Assembly: GCF_014647675.1 (NCBI RefSeq)
Contig: NZ_BMPQ01000002.1
Location: 545,071-609,070 of the forward strand
Direction of reading: 5' to 3'
Source of the DNA: Streptomyces flaveus
GTDB lineage: Bacteria > Actinomycetota > Actinomycetes > Streptomycetales > Streptomycetaceae
Length of the DNA: 64,000 bases
Positions 42,492 to 50,670 of this stretch are shown here, piece by piece. A program made the translations under genes and the position numbers. Positions within the stretch are counted from its first letter, which is position 1. Every line of letters starts with the position of its first letter. Under the pieces are notes generated by a model. The model was given only the letters and a program-made list of their open reading frames with translations, made no database searches and was not told the DNA's origin.

Positions 42492-42505
42492 AGCTTCGAA
42501 CTGCC

Positions 42506-43117
42506 TCAACTAACCACACGCACAGTAGCCAAGGCATCCCGGACCAGCCCCGCGGTCCCCCCCTCCCCGGCGGGAGCCAACACGCACGACAAGCCCAGCC
42601 GCACCACCAGCTCACAGGCCCGCGCCAATTCCGCCGACTCGGATTTCGTGGCCCCCGTCGCCGTAAGCACCGCGACCGCCCGGTCCCGTACCAGCTGCAC
42701 GAAGTCCCCCGGCGACGGCAACGGCCCGTCGGCCCGCCGCTGAGCCGGCACAGCGGACGAGGACGGCACGGCGGACAGCGTCGGCGACGGCAGCCGATCA
42801 CTCCAGCACCCGGTGAGCACGGCCCGCACCAAGGGGTTCCCGCGAGCCGCCGAAGCGGTCCACTCCGCGATCGCCGCCAACCGCTCACGCGGCTCGCCAT
42901 GGCTCACCAGAGCGCGCTCCACGCCCGCGAGATACGCGTCGGCCTCGCGCCGTACAAGGGCCCGCGCGAGCCCCTCCTTGCTGCCGAACTCGTTGTAGAG
43001 GGTCTGCCGCGAGACCCCGGCCACAGCGGCCACATCGACCATCCGCACCGTGGACCACGGGCGGCGCGCAAGCGACGTATAGGCGGCATCGAGAAGAGAT
43101 TCCCGGGCTGCAGGCAT
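42506..43117 (-). CDS. TetR/AcrR-family regulator
   Basis: A 203-residue repressor. The helix-turn-helix is MVDVAAVAGVSRQTLYNEFGSKEGL in its usual place near residue 25. The C-terminal ligand domain is Pro- and Ser-rich in the middle (SPTLSAVPSSSAVP). GGGAGGCGACG precedes the start. It probably regulates the SMR exporter or hisN-side gene, but neither link is certain, since it converges with SMR and is divergent from hisN. Confidence 0.9.
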   Translation of the reverse strand: MPAARESLLDAAYTSLARRPWSTVRMVDVAAVAGVSRQTLYNEFGSKEGLARALVRREADAYLAGVERALVSHGEPRERLAAIAEWTASAARGNPLVRAVLTGCWSDRLPSPTLSAVPSSSAVPAQRRADGPLPSPGDFVQLVRDRAVAVLTATGATKSESAELARACELVVRLGLSCVLAPAGEGGTAGLVRDALATVRVVS

Positions 43118-43153
43118 CGTCGCCTCCCTGGGGCGATCGGCTCTCGCTCAGAG

Positions 43154-43178
43154 TTGACGCGGACGGGGGCACTGTCAA
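43154..43178. promoter_or_regulatory. TetR gene promoter with TTGAC inverted repeat
   Basis: TTGAC-N15-GTCAA between tetR and hisN. On the minus strand the TTGACA at 43178-43173 could serve as -35 of the TetR gene, and the dyad could be its operator. Confidence 0.4.
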
Positions 43179-43313
43179 GGGTTCGCGACGGCATCAAGGG
43201 GCGTACGTCGACGTCATGCGCGGACGAAGTGATCACGACTTCGGCGGGGAGGTCCTGTAGCGACCACCCGGACGGTATGGCCCCGGGCCGAACGGGGCAG
43301 ATACGGTGCGGGC

Positions 43314-44114
43314 ATGCCCGACTATCGCGATGACCTGCGCCTTGCCCATGTCCTGGCGGACGCCGCCGACGCCGCGACCATGGACCGCTTCAAGGCGCTC
43401 GACCTCAAGGTCGAGACCAAGCCGGACCTGACGCCGGTGAGCGAGGCCGACAAGTCCGCCGAGGAGCTGATCCGCGGCCACCTGCAGCGGGCCCGGCCGC
43501 GGGACGCGGTCCTCGGTGAGGAGTACGGCGTCGAGGGCACCGGCCCGCGCCGCTGGGTGATCGATCCGATCGACGGCACGAAGAACTACGTACGCGGGGT
43601 GCCGGTGTGGGCGACCCTGATCGCCCTGATGGAGGCGAGTGAAGGCGGTTACCAGCCGGTCGTCGGCGTCGTTTCGGCGCCCGCGCTCGGCCGCCGCTGG
43701 TGGGCCGCGAAGGGGCATGGCGCGTTCAGCGGGCGCAGCCTGTCCTCGGCGACCCGGCTGCATGTCTCGCGGGTCTCGCGCATATCGGACGCGTCCTTCG
43801 CGTACTCCTCGCTGGGCGGCTGGGAGGAGCGGAGCCTGCTGGACGGCTTCCTGGACCTGACCCGCGAGGTGTGGCGCACGCGCGCGTACGGCGACTTCTG
43901 GCCGTACATGATGGTCGCCGAGGGCTCGGTCGACATCTGCGCGGAGCCCGAGCTGTCGCTGTGGGACATGGCGGCGAACGCGATCATCGTGACCGAGGCG
44001 GGCGGCAGCTTCACCGGCCTCGACGGCCGCCCGGGCCCGCACAGCGGCAACGCCGCCGCGTCGAACGGCCTCCTCCACGACGAGCTGCTGGGCTACCTGA
44101 ACCACCGCTACTGA
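43314..44114 (+). CDS. hisN: HisN, histidinol-phosphate phosphatase
   Basis: An inositol-monophosphatase-fold enzyme of 266 residues. In Streptomyces the orthologous SCO5208 carries out the histidinol-phosphate phosphatase step of histidine biosynthesis. Metal-binding motifs are [15 protein letters not shown] (both Mg sites) and [18 protein letters not shown]. It lies far from other his genes, which is usual for this family member in actinobacteria. There is no clear RBS. The reaction is inferred from this orthology. Confidence 0.9.
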   Translation: MPDYRDDLRLAHVLADAADAATMDRFKALDLKVETKPDLTPVSEADKSAEELIRGHLQRARPRDAVLGEEYGVEGTGPRRWVIDPIDGTKNYVRGVPVWATLIALMEASEGGYQPVVGVVSAPALGRRWWAAKGHGAFSGRSLSSATRLHVSRVSRISDASFAYSSLGGWEERSLLDGFLDLTREVWRTRAYGDFWPYMMVAEGSVDICAEPELSLWDMAANAIIVTEAGGSFTGLDGRPGPHSGNAAASNGLLHDELLGYLNHRY

Positions 44115-44226
44115 GACATCCGGGGCGCTAACCGGAAGACAGCGCGCCCCAAAGCGTCCCCACGCGCCCTCTTGTTGACCCACCGTTTAACTGCGACTCT
44201 GAGAGTCCCCACACTTGTGAACTTGT

Positions 44227-44248
44227 GAATCCGTTAACGAACGGATTC
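44227..44248. promoter_or_regulatory. 9-bp perfect hairpin just upstream of CBS gene RBS
   Basis: GAATCCGTT-AACG-AACGGATTC, ending one base before the AGGAGGT at 44250-44256. Its position in the leader could mask the RBS or act as an operator for a local regulator. Confidence 0.5.
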
Positions 44249-44267
44249 GTAGGAGGTGGCTCCGTCC

Positions 44268-44660
44268 ATGCTCGTCCGCGACGCCATGAGCACGGTGGTC
44301 CTCACCATCGGGCCCGATCACACCCTCCGGCAGGCCGCCGCGCTGATGTCCGCACGCCGCATCGGCGCGGCCGTCGTCCTCGACCCCGACGGCACCGGGC
44401 TCGGCATCCTCACCGAGCGCGACATCCTCAACTCCGTCGGCCTGGGCCAGAGCCCGGACGCCGAGCGGGCACACGCCCACACCACCACCGACGTCGTGTT
44501 CGCCGCGCCGTCCTGGACGCTGGAGGAGGCGGCGCACGCCATGGCGCACGGCGGCTTCCGGCATCTGATCGTCCTCGACCACGACGAGCCCATCGGCATC
44601 GTCTCGGTCCGCGACATCATCCGCTGCTGGGCCCCGCTGCGGCAGCACGCACCGGCCTGA
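44268..44660 (+). CDS. Two-CBS-domain protein
   Basis: A 130-residue stand-alone pair of CBS domains: MLVRDAMSTVVLTIGPDHTLRQAAALM with a DPDGTGLGILTERDIL end, and TTDVVFAAPSWTLEEAAHAM with EPIGIVSVRDIIRCW. Such modules bind adenine nucleotides and regulate partners. ATG 44268 is 11 bases after AGGAGGT; an upstream GTG at 44256 is possible. It sits between hisN and the Fur-like gene with no evident operon partner. Confidence 0.88.
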   Translation: MLVRDAMSTVVLTIGPDHTLRQAAALMSARRIGAAVVLDPDGTGLGILTERDILNSVGLGQSPDAERAHAHTTTDVVFAAPSWTLEEAAHAMAHGGFRHLIVLDHDEPIGIVSVRDIIRCWAPLRQHAPA

Positions 44661-44825
44661 GCGGCAGACCGGGCCGGACCCGCGCCCCGACCTGTGCAGG
44701 GGTCCGGCCCGATCGCGCCGCCACTCTGGGCCACCCTGGGCCACTCTGAATAAAGTCCAAGTCGAGTAGTGCTCCAAAATCACACCCGTTCGGGATTGGC
44801 TTCACCTGCTGTTAGACTGCGCCTT

Positions 44826-45242
44826 ATGAGCGACCTGTTGGAACGACTGCGCGGACGCGGCTGGCGTATGACCGCGCAGCGGCGCGTCGTGGCCGAGGTC
44901 CTCGACGGCGACCATGTCCACCTGACGGCCGACGAGGTCCATTCCCGCGCCGTCGCCAAGCTGCCCGAGATCTCCCGCGCGACCGTCTACAACACGCTGG
45001 GTGAGCTGGTCTCGCTCGGCGAGGTGATGGAAGTCGCCACGGACAAGCGCGCCAAGCGGTACGACCCGAACGCACACCGTCCGCACCACCACCTGGTCTG
45101 CGCCCAGTGCGGCGCGATCCGCGACGTCCACCCGAGCGGCAATCCCCTCGCCGACCTCCCCGACTCCGAGCGCTTCGGCTTCTCCGTCTCGGCGGTCGAG
45201 GTGACGTACCGGGGAGTGTGCCCGAACTGCGCGGCGGCCTGA
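44826..45242 (+). CDS. Fur-family regulator, CatR/PerR-like
   Basis: A metal-dependent repressor of 138 residues. The winged-helix core is MTAQRRVVAEVLDGDHVHLTADEV, and the metal-binding stretch RPHHHLVCAQCGAIRDV contains the CxxC that binds structural Zn, with a second CPNC near the end. S. coelicolor has a peroxide-responsive CatR at this locus; the His/Asp pattern fits a PerR-like sensor. No catalase gene is nearby. There is no RBS before the ATG (TAGACT at 44813-44818 could be a -10), so it may be leaderless. Confidence 0.9.
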   Translation: MSDLLERLRGRGWRMTAQRRVVAEVLDGDHVHLTADEVHSRAVAKLPEISRATVYNTLGELVSLGEVMEVATDKRAKRYDPNAHRPHHHLVCAQCGAIRDVHPSGNPLADLPDSERFGFSVSAVEVTYRGVCPNCAAA

Positions 45243-45262
45243 TCCGCAGGTACGACCCCTTC

Positions 45263-45298
45263 AAGCCCCGGCACCCAAGACCTTGGGAGCCGGGGCTT
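45263..45298. terminator. 14-bp stem terminator after Fur-like gene
   Basis: AAGCCCCGGCACCC and its complement (one mismatch), loop AAGACCTT, followed by TTCTG. It ends the Fur-like transcript before the transporter. Confidence 0.9.
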
Positions 45299-45387
45299 TC
45301 TGCTGCGCGCGGACTTCCCGAATCTGACGGGTCGTCATATCGTCGACGGCGCCCACCAGTCCGTACCGCACTCCGCGAGGAGACACC

Positions 45388-46155
45388 GTGGGAGAGCCGC
45401 ACCCGAAACTCCAAGCCACTGATCTGAGCCGGACCTTCGGCCGGGGCCCCGGCGCCGTGGACGCCCTGGGCCCGCTGGACCTGACCGTCACTCCCGGCGA
45501 GTTCGTCTGCATCGTCGGCCCGTCCGGCTGCGGAAAGTCCACGCTCCTGCGGATCGCCTCAGGCCTGTTGCGCCCCAGCACGGGCGAGTTGGCGATCCGC
45601 ACCACCAGCCCCCGCCCGGCCGCCATGATCTTCCAGGACTACGGCATCTACGACTGGAAGACCGTCCTCGCGAACGTCCGCTTCGGCCTGGACATCCAGC
45701 GCCTGCCGCGCCGCGAGGCGAACGCCCGGGCCCGCGACTGGCTCGCGCGCCTGGGCCTCGCGGACTTCGCCTCCGCGTACCCCGCCACGCTCTCCGGCGG
45801 GATGCGCCAGCGCGTGGCGATCGCCCGCGCGTTGGCCGTGGAGCCCGAAATCCTGCTGATGGACGAGCCGTTCGCCGCGCTCGACGCCCAGTTGCGCATG
45901 ATCCTCCAGGACGAGCTCCTGGAGCTCACCCAGACGACCCGCACGACGACCCTCTTCATCACGCACAGTCTGGAGGAGGCGATCGTCCTCGGCGACCGCG
46001 TCCTGGTGATGTCCGCGCGCCCGGGCCGCTTCATCGCCGAACGCCGCCCGCCGTTCCCGCGCCCGCGCTCCGGCGAGGTCCGCTCGGCCCCCGAATTCAC
46101 CGCCCTGAAGAGCGAGTTGTGGCAGCTGCTGCGCCCGGAGGCGGTGCCTGCATGA
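45388..46155 (+). CDS. ABC transporter ATPase, SsuB/TauB type
   Basis: The 255-residue ATP-binding subunit of an NMT1/SsuA-type importer. Motifs: Walker A GPSGCGKST, Q-loop IFQDYGIYDWKT, signature LSGGMRQR, Walker B ILLMDEP and the switch His in FITHSLEEA. GTG 45388 has GAGGAGA nearby. It overlaps the permease by four bases (ATGA), so all three transporter genes are coupled. Confidence 0.95.
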   Translation: MGEPHPKLQATDLSRTFGRGPGAVDALGPLDLTVTPGEFVCIVGPSGCGKSTLLRIASGLLRPSTGELAIRTTSPRPAAMIFQDYGIYDWKTVLANVRFGLDIQRLPRREANARARDWLARLGLADFASAYPATLSGGMRQRVAIARALAVEPEILLMDEPFAALDAQLRMILQDELLELTQTTRTTTLFITHSLEEAIVLGDRVLVMSARPGRFIAERRPPFPRPRSGEVRSAPEFTALKSELWQLLRPEAVPA

Positions 46156-47024
46156 ACACGGCCGTACGCAAGGAATGTACCGATTCGACCGCCGTACTGG
46201 TCCGCCGCCCGGGCCCACGGGAGCTGCACCCCGAACGCACCCATCGCAGGCGCCGCGCCCTGGAGCTGTCCCTCGCTCTCGCCGTGCCCCTGGTGCTGGT
46301 CCTGCTGTGGCAACTGGCGGCCGCCCAGGCCTGGATCGACGACCGCGTCTACCCGGCGCCCACCACGATCCTGGCCGACGGCTGGGACCGTGCGGCGGCC
46401 GGCGACCTGTGGCCGGACGTGTGGGCCACCCTCAAGCGCGTACTGGCCGGGTACGCGATCGGTACGGCCTCGGGCTATGCGCTGGGCCTGCTGATGGGCT
46501 CGCTCTCGCTCGTACGCGCGGCACTCGAGCCGCTTCTGGACGCGCTGTACGTCGTACCGAAGCTCGCGCTGCTGCCGATCTTCCTGAACATGTTCGGGCT
46601 CGGCGAGGGCCCGCAGGTGGCGCTGGTGGCGGCCACCGTCTTCTTCTTCGTGTGGATCTCCACGATGTCGGCCGTGATGTCGATACCGGCCGGGTATCGC
46701 GACGCGGGACAGGTCTTCGGGGCCTCGTCCTGGCAGATGTTCCGGCATGTGCTGCTGCCGGCCTCGCTGCCGGCGGTGCTGGTGGGCGCGCGGATCGCGG
46801 CGGGGGTGGCGGTGCTGGTCATCGTCGCCTCGGAGCAGATCGCCGCGGCGAACGGCCTGGGCCATCTGATCTTCGACTCGCGGGCGCTCTTCCAGAACGA
46901 CGTGATGTTCGTCGGGATCGTCTGCGTCGCCGTACTCGGCGTCGTGTTTTCCGAACTGGTGCGGATTCTGGGGCGGTTGCTCACCCCGTGGGCGCCGCGC
47001 GACCGGGGACGGGGGCAGTCATGA
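46152..47024 (+). CDS. ABC transporter permease, SsuC/TauC type
   Basis: A 290-residue permease with six membrane segments. Its EAA region is YRDAGQVFGASSWQMFRHVLLPASLP. An arginine-rich N-terminus (RPGPRELHPERTHRRRR) precedes the first helix. It overlaps both neighbours by ATGA. The family serves sulfonate, nitrate, pyrimidine-precursor or related imports; the permease does not discriminate. Confidence 0.94.
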   Translation: MNTAVRKECTDSTAVLVRRPGPRELHPERTHRRRRALELSLALAVPLVLVLLWQLAAAQAWIDDRVYPAPTTILADGWDRAAAGDLWPDVWATLKRVLAGYAIGTASGYALGLLMGSLSLVRAALEPLLDALYVVPKLALLPIFLNMFGLGEGPQVALVAATVFFFVWISTMSAVMSIPAGYRDAGQVFGASSWQMFRHVLLPASLPAVLVGARIAAGVAVLVIVASEQIAAANGLGHLIFDSRALFQNDVMFVGIVCVAVLGVVFSELVRILGRLLTPWAPRDRGRGQS

Positions 47025-48163
47025 GGCGTTTCAGGCATTTCGCATGCAGTGCCGTGCTGGCTGCGGGTGCGCTGCTGGTTTCGGCGGGGTGTGCCGCCCA
47101 GGAGTCCGGGGAGGGTGCGGGGGCGTCCGAGCCGCGCACCATCAAGGCGGTGTCCGGCTGCGGGGAGGGGAGCTGGACGGATCCGGCCGACCTGGCGGCG
47201 GACCGTGCCCCCGCGCGCTGCGCCGAGGGCACCCCGGCCCCACAGCCTCTGACCGAGCGCCGGAAGCTGACGATCGCGACAGGCACGCTCAGTGCGGAGT
47301 ACGTGGCTCCGCTTCAAGTGGCCGTGGCGAAGGGCGAGTTCAAGAAGGAGGGCCTCGACGTCACGCTGAAGGTGCTGCCGACGCCGGACGCGCTGCCGCT
47401 GCTCGCGAAGGGCGACGTCGACGCCCAGTGGGCCGCTCCCGAGGCCGCCGTGATCAACGGCGTCAACAGCGGCTTCGACATCAAGTGGGTCGCCGGGAAC
47501 TTCTCGCCCGACCCGAAGTCGAAGAGCGGCCTGTGGGTGCGGCTGAAGGACGGCGAGAGCGCGTCGCACGTCCCCATGGCCGACCGCAAGCTCGGCACGA
47601 TGATCGGCAAGGGGTCGGTCATCGCGTACCCGATGAACCAGGCCCTGAAGAAGCACGGCGGCGGCCTCGACAAGGTCCAGTTCCAGGCGCTCGGCTCGGC
47701 CGATGTCCTCACCGCTCTGCAGAACGGCGGCGTCGACTCCGCCTGGCTCCTCGACCCGGTCTGGCGCAAGGTCGACGGCGACGACCGCTACGCCTTCCTC
47801 GGCGGCCAGCCCGCGGGCGAACCGCTGGGCGGCATGCTGTTCGGCCCGAACCTGCTGAAGGACGACGTGGACGCGGGGGTCGCGCTGCTGCGGGCGTACA
47901 TCCGCACGATCAACACGTACTTCGCCGGCGACTACAAGAAGGACCCGGCCTTCGTGGCCGAGCTGGCCAAGCTCATGAAGACGGACCGTACGGTCCTGGA
48001 GTCGACGCCCTCCCTCCGCATGGACTGGGAGATCCGCGCGGGGACGACGAACCGCCTCCAGTCCGCGTACCGCGCGGCGGGCGTCTCGGAGGGCGACCCG
48101 CTCCCGGAGTCCCGACTGGTGGACCGTGCGCTGTACGGGGAGGCGGTGGGCCACCGGCCGTGA
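47021..48163 (+). CDS. ABC transporter substrate-binding lipoprotein, NMT1/SsuA type
   Basis: A 380-residue binding lipoprotein with a signal ending VSAGC (Cys24). The mature protein has an extra 60 residues with two Cys (VSGCGEGSW, ARCAEG) before the NMT1-like core (TIATGTLSAEYVAPLQVAVAKGEFKKEG). The sequence GDVDAQWAAPEAAVINGVNSG and ALGSADVLTALQNGGVDSAWL fits NMT1/SsuA/TauA folds. The substrate is unknown; sulfonates, taurine or a thiamin precursor are candidates. I see no thiamin riboswitch upstream of the operon. Confidence 0.93.
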   Translation: MRRFRHFACSAVLAAGALLVSAGCAAQESGEGAGASEPRTIKAVSGCGEGSWTDPADLAADRAPARCAEGTPAPQPLTERRKLTIATGTLSAEYVAPLQVAVAKGEFKKEGLDVTLKVLPTPDALPLLAKGDVDAQWAAPEAAVINGVNSGFDIKWVAGNFSPDPKSKSGLWVRLKDGESASHVPMADRKLGTMIGKGSVIAYPMNQALKKHGGGLDKVQFQALGSADVLTALQNGGVDSAWLLDPVWRKVDGDDRYAFLGGQPAGEPLGGMLFGPNLLKDDVDAGVALLRAYIRTINTYFAGDYKKDPAFVAELAKLMKTDRTVLESTPSLRMDWEIRAGTTNRLQSAYRAAGVSEGDPLPESRLVDRALYGEAVGHRP

Positions 48164-48198
48164 ACACACCCGGTCGCAGACGCGCCATCGCAAACACA

Positions 48199-48236
48199 CC
48201 GGAGGGCCGGAACCCTTTCGGATTCCGGCCCTCCGG
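48199..48236. terminator. Shared terminator of ABC operon and tRNA
   Basis: CCGGAGGGCCGGAA and its complement around a ten-base loop, between the binding-protein gene and the tRNA on the other strand. It can serve both. Confidence 0.88.
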
Positions 48237-48243
48237 CCTTCAG

Positions 48244-48317
48244 TAGCGGGGACAGGATTTGAACCTGCGACCTCTGGGTTATGAGCCCAGCGAGCTACCG
48301 AGCTGCTCCACCCCGCG
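48244..48317 (-). tRNA. Initiator tRNA-Met (CAU), copy 1
   Basis: A 74-base tRNA without encoded CCA. The acceptor starts CGCGGGG and ends CCCCGC-T-A, leaving the first base unpaired as in initiator tRNAs. The anticodon stem has the three GC pairs typical of fMet (GGG-CTCATAA-CCC), and the anticodon is CAT. TTCAAAT forms the T loop. It is identical to the copy at 50530. Confidence 0.97.
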
Positions 48318-48446
48318 GCGATGAACTGAACACTACGTCAACAGCGTCGACCAGCGCAAATCGCTTTACGGGCGGCCTGTGAGCGGCCGGTTCGCCGGGT
48401 CTGTGGGCAGGCGATACCTCCAGACCCGGCGCCCCTGGCAGGCCTC

Positions 48447-50300
48447 TCAAGCGGACAGTTCGTCCTTCAGCGCATCCCGCAGTCGGGCCGCCCGCTCGGA
48501 AACTTCATCGGGCCCCAGGGCGACCGCCCGGTCCGCCCACCGCTGGCCCTCCGCAAGCTCGCCCCGACGCGCGTAGACGAGGGCAAGCCGCAAAGCCGCC
48601 CGCCCATGCCCCGCATCGGCGGCCCGGGTCCACCACAGAGCGGCCTCCGGCTCGCTGCCCTCCCGGGCGAGCAGCAGACCGAGGTTGAACGCCCCGTTCC
48701 GAGACCCCGCCTCCGCGGCCTCCCGGTACCACCGGGCCGCCTCGACGACGTCCCCGCGGGCGGACGCCAGCATTCCGACCCGCACCTGTGCCCGCCGATG
48801 CCCCTGGTAGGCAGCCCGCTCGTACCACTCCTCGCACTCGCTCTTCTCGGTGGCCGGCTCCCCCAGTTCATGTGCGGACGCGGGCGGCCGTCGGGCGTCG
48901 AGCACGGCGGCCAGCCGGTACGCCGCCTCCGGGCTGCCCCCGCCGGCGGCGCAGCGCAGATGCCGCTCGGCCTCCTGCTCGTCCCCGTCCCGCAACTGCG
49001 CGATCCCGACCTGGAGCGCGGCCTCGGTGTGCCCGGCGGCAGCGGCCCGCTCGTACCACCTGAGCGCCGCGGCGTCCTCGCCCCGGCCCGCGTGCAGGAT
49101 CCCGAGGTTGAACGCGGCGTCGACGCTGCCGGCCTCCGCGGCCTTGGAGAACCAGGGCTCGGCCCCGGCCGCGTCGCCGACCTGGAGCAGCAGGATCGCC
49201 AGCGCGTTGGCGGCCTCGCGGTGTCCCGCGTACGCCGCACGCCGGTACCACTGCTCGGCCTGCCCGGTCCGCCCCTGCTCGACGCAGAGCAGCGCGAGGT
49301 TGTACGCGCCGTTCACATCGCCGGCGTCCATGGCGGCCCGGTACCAGCGCTCGGCGGTCTGCGTCTCGCCGCGCCCGGCGTGCAGCGCGCCCAGGGCGTT
49401 GGCGGCGTTCCCGTCGCCGTCCTGGGCAGCGCGCAGCCACCACACGGCGGCGCTCTCGGTGTCGCCCGCGTCCCGCAGCAGGAACCCGAGCGCGCAGGCG
49501 GCGCGTGCCTCGCCGTCCTTGGCGGACGTCAGATACCAGCGCCCGGCCTCCTTCAGCTTCCCGCGCTTCTCCAGGATGACTCCGAGGTGCAGCGCGGCCC
49601 TGCGGTGTCCGCGCGCGGCGGCCTGCCGGTACCACTGCTCGGCCTCGGCCATCAGGGACAGCCCGGCGCTCCTGTCGGCTCTGTCGGCGCCGCCCTGTTC
49701 CGTGGACTGTGCGGAGGGTTGTGCGGGCACTGTGGGCTCGCCGGCGGCAGCCCGCCGGTCCAGCGCGCGGGCGAGCCGGTACGCCGCCTCGCGGTGCCCC
49801 CGCTCGGCGGCGGCCCGCATCCACTTCTCGGCAGCGGCGTCACCGCGGTGCTCGAGGAGGTCGGCGAGCGCGTACGCACCGAGGGTGTGGCCCTGCTCGG
49901 CGGACTGGCGCAGCCAGTACTCGGCGGCGGGCTCGTCCCCGCGCTCACGGTGGTGGCGGCCGAGCGCGTGTGCGGCGGCGGCCGATCCGGCGACGGCGGC
50001 GATCCGCCACCAGCCGGCGGCCTCGTCGGCGTATCCGCGCTGATGCAGGAGGACACCCAGGTTGTTGGCGGCGGCACGGTCACCACCAGCGGTGGCAGCA
50101 CGCAGCTGAGGCTCGGCTCCGTCGAGATCGCCGCGGCGCAGCAGCAGGCTTCCGAGGACGCTCATCGCCTCGACGTCGCCGGCTTCGGCGGCGAGCCGAT
50201 GGCGTGCCTCCTCCGCAGCCTCGCCGGTCTCGTCCCGGTCGGAGGGCTGCACAAATCGCCCTGTCTCCAACAGAGTTGCCTTGTCCCCCATAACGTCCAT
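48447..50300 (-). CDS. Sel1/TPR-repeat protein
   Basis: A 617-residue protein consisting almost entirely of Sel1-like repeats, about fifteen, each with an AAxxGxxxAAxxLGxLLxxRG-type pattern, for example AVWWLRAAQDGDGNAANALG and EQWYRRAAYAGHREAANALA. These form a solenoid scaffold for protein binding. It opens MGDKATLLETGRFVQPS, typical of Streptomyces members; I allow Met1 (50300) or Met4 (50291). There is no membrane segment. Partners are unknown. It lies between two identical initiator tRNA genes. Confidence 0.9.
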   Translation of the reverse strand: MDVMGDKATLLETGRFVQPSDRDETGEAAEEARHRLAAEAGDVEAMSVLGSLLLRRGDLDGAEPQLRAATAGGDRAAANNLGVLLHQRGYADEAAGWWRIAAVAGSAAAAHALGRHHRERGDEPAAEYWLRQSAEQGHTLGAYALADLLEHRGDAAAEKWMRAAAERGHREAAYRLARALDRRAAAGEPTVPAQPSAQSTEQGGADRADRSAGLSLMAEAEQWYRQAAARGHRRAALHLGVILEKRGKLKEAGRWYLTSAKDGEARAACALGFLLRDAGDTESAAVWWLRAAQDGDGNAANALGALHAGRGETQTAERWYRAAMDAGDVNGAYNLALLCVEQGRTGQAEQWYRRAAYAGHREAANALAILLLQVGDAAGAEPWFSKAAEAGSVDAAFNLGILHAGRGEDAAALRWYERAAAAGHTEAALQVGIAQLRDGDEQEAERHLRCAAGGGSPEAAYRLAAVLDARRPPASAHELGEPATEKSECEEWYERAAYQGHRRAQVRVGMLASARGDVVEAARWYREAAEAGSRNGAFNLGLLLAREGSEPEAALWWTRAADAGHGRAALRLALVYARRGELAEGQRWADRAVALGPDEVSERAARLRDALKDELSA

Positions 50301-50483
50301 CGTCGCACCACCTGCAACCTGGGTACACCTGGTATACCGCAGCCAGTGAGGTCACTTCAGCGTTTTGTCGACATGCCCACAGAGAGACAAGTCAAACACA
50401 GATTTCTCAACTCTCCCCGCATGGAGCGGCCTTTGTTGGGGCAGTTCTGCTCGGATGGGGAACACATACACGATCTCCACACG

Positions 50484-50523
50484 ACGAAGGGCCCGAATCC
50501 CCTTGAGGATTCGGGCCCTTCGT
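50484..50523 (-). terminator. 17-bp stem terminator after initiator tRNA copy 2
   Basis: A perfect stem ACGAAGGGCCCGAATCC with loop CCTTGA. It ends the minus-strand tRNA transcript six bases beyond its 3' end. Confidence 0.92.
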
Positions 50524-50529
50524 CTTCAG

Positions 50530-50603
50530 TAGCGGGGACAGGATTTGAACCTGCGACCTCTGGGTTATGAGCCCAGCGAGCTACCGAGCTGCTCCACCCC
50601 GCG
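50530..50603 (-). tRNA. Initiator tRNA-Met (CAU), copy 2
   Basis: Identical in sequence to copy 1 over all 74 bases (CGCGGGG acceptor, CAT anticodon within CTCATAA, GC-rich anticodon stem). It lies between a terminator and the end of the UPF0182 gene, with a 67-base spacer to that gene. Confidence 0.97.
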
Positions 50604-50670
50604 CCGTTGTTCGGCAACCGTATCACGGCGCGGGACGGGCCTTTCACTCAGTCGCTGACAGCCGCGCTGG

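Noticed and set aside
45243..45387. Thiamin riboswitch before the NMT1-type importer
   Set aside because: The stretch contains the terminator of the Fur-like gene and no CUGAGA/ACCUGA core.
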